Shown here: positions 57,901 to 64,000 of the stretch, one piece after another
Layout: the number at the start of each line of letters is the position of its first letter
Numbering within the stretch: the first letter of the stretch is position 1
Origin: Eurosta solidaginis
Taxonomy: Eukaryota; Arthropoda; Insecta; Diptera; Tephritidae
DNA length: 64,000 nucleotides
NCBI RefSeq assembly: GCF_040869045.1
Contig: NC_090321.1
Coordinates: 72,883,183-72,947,182 of the forward strand
Direction: 5' to 3'
Notes under the pieces: generated by a model
Told to the model about the DNA's origin: nothing
What the model saw: the letters and a program-made list of their open reading frames with translations, nothing else
Databases searched by the model: none
Program-made: the position numbers and the translations under genes

Positions 57901-58426
57901 CCGGAATACGTCCATCTTGTTTTGTCATAGCCAGGGTTTTTCCTACAAGTATGTTTAGTGCTGATTTGTTTGCTGCTTCGACAAACCACAATTTGTTTGT
58001 CCCACAATCTCCATCAACCTTTGCCCAGATGACTGCTTCGGATTTTGGTGGTATTCGCTGACTCTCTTCCACCAGCACTCGTTTACTGCTGTAGCGTCTC
58101 TCGTAGCCGAAATTAAGTGGTACATCCATGTTTTTATATCGCATCGTCTTGCTTTGCATGTCGATCTTGATGGCCTGGTCGATTAAGAAGTACACTCCAA
58201 TTATGATTTCATCAACAATTTCTGCCACTATAAAATTGTGTACTACCGTGACGTTCCCAATTGCGACTTCATACGATACTTCTCCTAGAACCGTGCTGTC
58301 TTCTCCAGTGACTGTACGCAATCTTGCTCCATGCAATGGTCTTATCTTCTTGTTGACTAAATCCGCTCGAATGATGGAATGAGATGCACCCGTATCTACA
58401 GTCAGTAAACGTTCCTTTCCATCCAC
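54951..58426 (-). pseudogene. G1 Pol: protease, reverse transcriptase, RNase H, integrase (one frameshift)
   Basis: The minus-strand frame from 58426 to 55520 reads protease (VDTGASHS, 10-17), RT (LDLKSGYWQ 361-369, YLDD 424-427), RNase H (Asp571 in DTDASG, Glu614, Asp639) and the integrase zinc and first catalytic residues (MDVAGPF, HSDQGRNFES). Near 55560 the frame shifts by one base, and the rest of integrase (PQSDGMVERFNRTL with the catalytic Glu) continues in another frame to 54951. Apart from that break the gene is long and well kept. No chromodomain and no envelope gene follow. It is a decayed internal element, not a virus gene in use. Confidence 0.88.
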
Positions 58427-58499
58427 ATGTCCTCCGACAGTAAGATTGTTTGACCTTCTTCCAATTTGTGAGATAGAGATTATGGGGCATTCAATTGAG

Positions 58500-59870
58500 G
58501 GAGCCAGCTGTCGCGCCTTGCGGCTGACTCGCTTTAGTTTAACGATGGAGTGGACTTGGAGATTTGCTCATCTCCTTCAGCTCTGCGTTTACGGCCACCC
58601 ACATTGTTGGAGCTATTGGGACCGGTGCTGCAATGTCGTGCAATATGACCTGGGTTGCCGCACTTGAAACATTTAATAACTCCGGTATTTTTCTGTTGTT
58701 ATCCCTTCAGTGCTTCCAAAATTGTGTCTACCCAATCTGGTCTTTCCACTTCCAAACGATGAGCTTTGTATGCTGGTTTACTCAATAGTGAGGCCGTTTC
58801 CTAGTCAATGCATGTGATACGGTTTCAGCAAATGTCAGCTTTGGGTTTGCATATGTAGCTCGCTTCGTTTCCACGTCCCGTATGCCATTTATAAAACTCT
58901 GGATTTTTACCCTCTCGGTGTATTCCACGGGTGCGTCCGCATTTGCGAGATGAGCCAACCTTTCAATATCTGAAGCAAACTCCTGCAATGTCTCATTTGC
59001 TTTTTGGTAGCGGTTTTGCAACTCAATTTGGAATATCTGTTTTCTATGCTCGCTTCCATAACGTCGTTCTACAGCAGCCATCAATGCTTCATAACTGTTC
59101 CGTTCGTACTCTGGAATCGTCTGTAAGATTTCGGCAGCTGGTCCTTTCAATGCTACGAAGAGTGCAGCAACTTTATCTTCAGCATTCCAGTTGTTCACTG
59201 TTGCGGTCTTCTCAAATTGTAGCTTAAAGACTTGGAAAGAACCGTCAAAGGATGGTGTTTTTACTTTTGGATTACTCGCTGAAACTGCTGGGCGATTTAG
59301 TTGTAACTGCTCAATACGTCCTCTCAAAGCATCCACCTCGGCCTCGATTTTATCCTGTCGACCAGTGAAGCCTTCATGAAACCGGGTTAGTTTTTCTTCC
59401 ATATGCGCTCCCAGTTTAGATGATATACGGACTTCCTGCTCCTCTAGTTGTGTGGAGATCTGAGATGATATCTGTGCTGAAATTTGTGCTGACATTTCCG
59501 AAATACGCGTTTCTTGTGCTTCAATCTTTGATGTTATACGTGTCTCTTGGGATTCCAGTTGAGATGTTATTTCTGTCTTTTGCGATTCCAGTTGAGATGC
59601 CATTGTCGATGTTTTAGCAGTTATTGCAGCCAATATCATGTTCAAGTCTGTGCTCGTAACTGTCTGCGATGTTTCGTTTTTTTCTTCAATTTTTGTTGTT
59701 GTTTCGTCCCCATCAGGATAAAAGACAAACTCGGCCACATCAATTCCTTGTGACTCCATTACCTCTCGTAGCCGTGCTTGAAGTTCGATCTTATTGCCGG
59801 TTGTATTTAATCCACGGTTCTCCAACTCCTTTTTCAGTTGCTGGATCTTTAATTCACTGAACTTTGCCAT
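58500..59870 (-). pseudogene. G1 Gag with N-terminal SAP-like domain, broken near its end
   Basis: From ATG at 59870, residues 3-38 (FSELKIQQLKKELENRGL, then TTGNKIELQARL) match the SAP DNA-binding motif. A long Gln/Ser/Glu-rich coiled coil follows (about 75-205) with repeated QLESQ/ISAQ units, then the gag core (TPSFDGSFQVFKLQFEK, LKGPAAEILQTI, NRYQKANETLQEFASDIERL). The frame ends at 58782 by a small frameshift. In the next frame the protein continues to a zinc knuckle CFKCGNPGHIARHC (about 58660-58620), with a stop (TAA) before it. A SAP motif in Gag suggests chromatin or DNA binding (inference). Confidence 0.82.
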
Positions 59871-59907
59871 GTCCTTGTTGTCCTCCGGAATTTATTTAAC
59901 AATTCCT

Positions 59908-59919
59908 CTTCTGACACCA
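59908..59919 (-). promoter_or_regulatory. G1 primer-binding site (tRNA-Leu type)
   Basis: Read on the minus strand TGGTGTCAGAAG, two bases inside the 5' LTR. It fits the 3' end of an insect Leu tRNA with its CCA as I recall it. Confidence 0.7.
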
Positions 59920-59921
59920 AT

Positions 59922-60629
59922 TGTAACGAAATTGCTTGCAAATCCTCTTATTTGCAATCCTCTGCTAAGTTCGAATCACTAAACTGTTGAATAAATAACT
60001 CCAATTTGTAATAATGCAAAATGGCCTTTATTAAAGTACTTCACAATAACACTCAAACTGTGCAACGAATAGCTTGCTTAATAACCAAACTGATTGATAG
60101 CTCAAATGAAACTCTACTATTCAAAATAATACTGCTCTTGCTCGCTAGATAGCGTCTTAGTCGAAACTGCTTGACAACTCAAATCACACTGAATTCCAGC
60201 GCCTCTACAATTGTTACCTTTTATACTCTTTGATTTCAACCTTCGCATCTTCTAGGCGCTTCCAGAATCTACTAGTCCAGCAGCTCTCAAACTTCTCAGC
60301 TGTAACTACAATTGCACAATTTTATACATCTTCTAGGCGCTTCCAGAATCTACTAGTCCAGCAGCTCTCAAACTTCTCAGCTGTAACTACAATTGCACAA
60401 TTTTATAGTTTTTCTCATTGCATACTTATAGGAGTATCTCAGATATATGCATGTGTTTGTGCATTGACTCTCCGCTGCTCGTATACGTACATGGTACATA
60501 TGTGTAGACGCAATTATTGATTCGTTTATGTAGATACATAATGATTGATCTATGGATGTGAATTCACGTCACTGCTTAGCATCGGCTTAGAGATGGCAGC
60601 ACTCCTTAGTTTTGCTAATATTCGTAACA
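59922..60629 (-). repeat. G1 5' LTR, intact, 708 bp
   Basis: Plus-strand ends are TGTAACGAAATTGC and ATTCGTAACA. It holds a perfect tandem duplication of an 81-bp unit (from 60246 and from 60327), the junction at which G2 entered the other LTR. Confidence 0.92.
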
Positions 60630-60666
60630 ATATTTTAAAATGCTTGCTTTACTCTTAGACTCATAA

Positions 60667-62957
60667 GGGACATATATGTCCCCGAGAAATTTTCACCATT
60701 TGCAGCAATACTGGCAACCCAAAACACTTCTAACTTCATTTTATTTAAACTTGACTATACCTTGTTAAGTTTTACCGATGGCAACATGGATAAAAACCGT
60801 TATGTGTGTAAATACTCGTGGACAAAGAAGCAGAAATCCCTTTAGCAAGTCGTCAGTATTTAGAACTGTTTAATTCTATCTAAAGAATATATCTCGATTA
60901 TTTTTTACTTGATTTGTACTCACTGGAAAGTAAAATTAATACTTTATTACATATTTTTGGTTTTTTCGTAAAAGTGATGAAAATTTAGCAAAAAAACGCA
61001 AAACGACGCGGGAGAGAGACTTTTGCTTTCAACTAATAATATTTTATGCTTTGTAATTATTTCAGGTGTTCACTATTATTTTCGTACATTTTGGTGTCAA
61101 AAATGTCTTTAAATCGACGCAGAGAATTCTCGTTGCGGGAAGAAGAAATTATAGAAGTCTTGATGGCTGACAACAGCGACGACGAGGATGGTTTGCTCCT
61201 TGATGAAGAGGACCAAACATTTTTAGCGCAAGATCTGGATGCCGGTGTGACTGCCGTTGAAATTGAACCAGCCACCCAGTGCTAGTGCCCCATCTTTTAA
61301 TTGGCGAAAAAATGCGTATTTGCCCCATAATTTTCTGGAGGAACAACACGATTTCGGTAAGGTTATCATTGCTGATAGCAACCGCACTTCTGATGAGGAA
61401 TTAACTCCTGTAAACATTTATCAATAAGGTCGTTGACTTCGAAATCTTAATTGATAAGATTATTGTTCCTGAATCAATACGTTATGCCGAACAAAACGGC
61501 CGATCTTTTACTATCAGTAATGAAGAGGCGAAAGCTTTCTTCGGAATGAACTATGTAATGAGCTATCATTGCTTACCTACATTTCGGAACTATTGGTCTA
61601 CAGATATTGATATGGGGGTTCCTTACATTGCTAATGTGATGACTATAAGCCGTTTCGAAGAAATACCAAGAAACTTGCATTTTAGTGACAATTCTAAAGA
61701 GCCGCGTAGGACCGATCTAAAGTATGATAGAGCATGCAAAATACGCCCCGTTTTGGAGCACTTTAATCGAACTTTTGAAAGCTCTATGACCAATACCAAG
61801 ACCCAGGCAATAGACGAACATATGGTTAAGTTCAAAGGTCAAAATATAATGAGACAATATGTGAAGAATAAGCCCATAAAATGGGGATTCAAATTATGGT
61901 GCAGGGCAGACTCTTCTACGGGATATTTATTTCAATTTGACTTGTATACTGGAAGAAAAAATAGCGGTCCTGAAACTGGTTTGGGGGAATCGGTGGTGTT
62001 GCAATTGTGTGAAAATTTACAGGGTTTAGGTTGCGAACTATACTTTGACAATTTTTTCAACTCCTAATCTTCAGTACCAATTGACAAAAATGAATATAAA
62101 AGCTTGTGGGACAGTACGATCAAATAGAAAAAATATTCCAAAGAACGTGCCAGCCGACAAAAATATGAAACGGGGTGACATTTTCACGACCAGTAGCAAT
62201 GGAATTTCTTTCATAAAATGGATGGATAACACAGCTGTATTTATATTGACAAATTTTTTATCTCCCATACCGACATCTACAGTCAAGAGGCGGGCTCGAG
62301 GTAGTGGTGAGAAGATGAGTGTAACATGCACTGAAGTTGTTATAAAGTACAATAGAAACGTGGGAGGGGTCGATTTAATGGACCAAAAAAAAGCGTGCTA
62401 CGAAGTGGATTGAAAGGCTAAAATAAAATACTACCTACGACTAATTTTCGATATGCTGGATATCGCTATGAATAATTCGTATATAATTTATTGCAAGCTG
62501 CACGAAGCTAAACGCATCGAAGGAAATTTGATTTCAATTCTAGAATTTCGCCAGGTAGTAGCTCGGTCGCTAATTGGCAGTTTTACATCTCGACAAAGGT
62601 CTTTGAAGTCAGTTTTTATGACCAAAAAGCGAATATCTCTGGCCTATAAGCACGGAGCACCCTCACATATAATGAAGAAGGTAACTAACAGGAAAAGATG
62701 CGTACAGTTTGCAAAAAATCGTGTAGAGAATCGCACAAATAACATTTGCTCTACATGTAATGTTCATTTATGTTACACTTCAGAACGTAATTGTTTTGCA
62801 GAATATCACTAATATTTATTTTATTAAAGTACTTTATAGAAAGTTTGTTATTCCTAACATAATTTGTGTTTATTTTAAAACAAATCTGCGCAACTACTTT
62901 TCTTTCGAGAAATAAAAACATGTATATCTTATCGCATATAGAGACATATATGTCCCC
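60667..62957 (+). mobile_element. piggyBac-type DNA transposon, inactive
   Basis: A palindromic GGGACATATATGTCCC at 60667-60682 recurs in near-identical form at 62942-62957 and probably marks the termini. The expected TTAA flanks are not evident (CATAA on the left, TTTGA on the right), so the exact ends are uncertain. The transposase lies between. Confidence 0.7.
61103..62812 (+). pseudogene. piggyBac transposase, broken by frameshifts
   Basis: The ATG at 61103 opens an acidic N-terminus (DNSDDEDGLLLDEEDQ). Frames change near 61270, 61430 and 62060, and a stop lies at 62411. Core blocks are SNEEAKAFFGMNYVMSYHCL, KPIKWGFKLWCRADSSTGYL and VGGVDLMDQ. The three family Asp residues are all recognisable: IDEHMV, YFDNFF and GVDLMD. 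The C-terminus keeps a Cys-rich patch (CSTCNVHLCYTSERNC) like the piggyBac zinc-binding tail. It would have cut and pasted DNA at TTAA; it is dead now. Confidence 0.88.
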
Positions 62958-63029
62958 TTTGAAAAAACACATAAATATAAAAATTAAAAATTTTTTTTTT
63001 CAATTTTATGTTGAAGTAAACCAAAATAA

Positions 63030-63400
63030 TTGCGGCCACCGTGGTGTGATGGTAGCGTGCTCCGCCTATCACACCGTACGCCCTGGGTTCAACTCCCAGG
63101 CAAAGCAACATCAAAATTTTAGAAATAAGATTTTTCAATTAGAAGAAAATTTTTCTAAGCGGGGTCGCCCCTCGGCAGTGTTTGGCAAGCACTCCGGGTG
63201 TATTTCTGCCATGAAAAGCTCTCAGTGAAAACTCATCTGCTTTGCAGATGCCGTTCGGAGTCGGCATAAAACATGTAGGTCCCGTCCGGCCAATTTGTAG
63301 GGAAAATCAAGAGGAGCACGACGCAAATTGGAAGAGAAGCTCGGCCTTAGATCTCTTCGGAGGTTATCGCGCCTTACATTTTTTTTTTTTTTATTTATTT
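63030..63400 (+). mobile_element. tRNA-derived SINE, full-length
   Basis: AAACCAAAATAA precedes it (63018-63029) and follows it (63401-63412), a perfect 12-bp duplication. The 5' part is tRNA-like with GTGATGGTAGCGTGC (A-box region) and GGGTTCAACTCCC (B box). A body follows (GCCGTTCGGAGTCGGCATAA, GGAAGAGAAGCTCGGCCTT), then a T-rich tail with TTTATT. It has no ORF. A truncated relative is at 41834-41950. Confidence 0.88.
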
Positions 63401-63412
63401 AAACCAAAATAA

Positions 63413-64000
63413 AAAGATACAAACCAAAAAAATTATTGTTACTACCTTGGTTTTCTTATAAACGTGTAAAGGCTAACTGGCTGCTCAGATTTTATCTGTT
63501 AACTAGATTTTAGAAATGAAGAGAAATATGTAGTCTGATTTTCAGTATACACATTTAAAAGAAAAGCTGTTTGAGACACAAATGGGCAATTCATGGCAGT
63601 TAAATTTAATAACCGCGAGCAAAAAACAAACCTATCTTCCATTCTCTGGCCATTGCGACAGCCATTCTCCCTGTCAACTATTATTGGACAGGAAGGTATA
63701 GAAATGGGGGAATAGAAAGATTTTTCACTTATATGAATTCACAATGCTTGTGTACATGAACACAGTAATCATGATTTACACACACACATAGAAGGCGACG
63801 AAGAATATATCACATAACATACGCAGCCAGCATTTTTTGAAGATTTTGATCAAAAAATATTTAAATATACTACAAGATGATTAAAAACGTTCAAATTTAG
63901 AAGCATTTTCTGTTCAAAAATTAATGTATCGTCGGGAGAAAAATGTACCATAAATGTGATTATTCTTGAATAATCATTTATGATTCATATTTCGAAACGC
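63413..64000. other. Gene-free end of window
   Basis: AT-rich, no ORF, repeat or RNA gene recognised. Confidence 0.5.

Larger units (their letters stand above)
44590..60629 (-). mobile_element. Ty3/gypsy element G1, containing element G2 in its 3' LTR
   Basis: ATAT flanks both ends (44586-44589 and 60630-60633), a 4-bp duplication. The 5' LTR is 59922-60629 (708 bp). The 3' LTR is split into 44590-44997 and 54640-54939, which also total 708 bp once G2 and its duplicated ACAT are removed. Gag and pol lie on the minus strand. The primer-binding site TGGTGTCAGAAG (59919 to 59908, minus) fits the 3' end of a Leu tRNA as I recall it. The purine tract GGTGGAGGGCAG is at 54940-54951. Coding regions are frameshifted, so it is inactive. 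Confidence 0.9.

Overview
The window looks like a stretch of fly (dipteran) genome. Its few cellular genes have insect-type proteins and short GT-AG introns (69 to 102 bases). The eIF3m protein is very close to the Drosophila Tango7 protein as I remember it. Several repeats resemble ones I associate with tephritid fruit flies, but that is memory and not a search. About four fifths of the window is transposable-element DNA, mostly stacked in nested layers.

Genes. Only four cellular genes are supported: O-fut1/POFUT1 (minus strand, 17253-18513, two exons), COX19 (plus, 32655-32909, one exon), Ppcdc (plus, 32970-33673, three exons, starting 60 bases after COX19) and eIF3m/Tango7 (minus, 34597-35931, three exons, converging on Ppcdc). 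They act respectively in Notch O-fucosylation in the ER, copper delivery to cytochrome oxidase, coenzyme A synthesis and translation initiation. All four read intact.

Layout. 1-2780 holds LINE scraps and a dispersed repeat. 2785-16560 is a five-layer nest: a LINE (A), broken by a second LINE (B), by a 415-bp SINE-like element, by a third LINE in reverse (D), and inside that by a 3.6-kb tandem-repeat element. Target-site duplications mark most of the joins. 17-24 kb holds O-fut1 and several hairpin MITEs, including one family nested in itself at TA sites. 24.2-32 kb is a large inverted repeat carrying a hAT transposon (8-bp duplication), which is itself split by a foldback/Mutator-like element, plus a poly(A) retroposon. 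32.1-32.5 kb is a long palindrome just upstream of COX19. 36-44.5 kb has repeat clusters, LINE ruins and a miniature LTR element. 44.6-60.6 kb is one Ty3/gypsy element whose 3' LTR was hit by a second one with 2.4 to 2.6-kb LTRs. 60.7-63 kb is a decayed piggyBac transposon, and 63.0-63.4 kb a tRNA-derived SINE.

How it fits together. The cellular genes sit in small repeat-free islands. Because many insertions keep matching flanks, the order of events can be read in several places: tandem-repeat element into LINE D, LINE D into the SINE-like element, foldback element into hAT, long-LTR element into the LTR of the other gypsy element. No RNA genes other than tRNA-like SINE heads, no CRISPR arrays and no bacterial or phage genes were seen.
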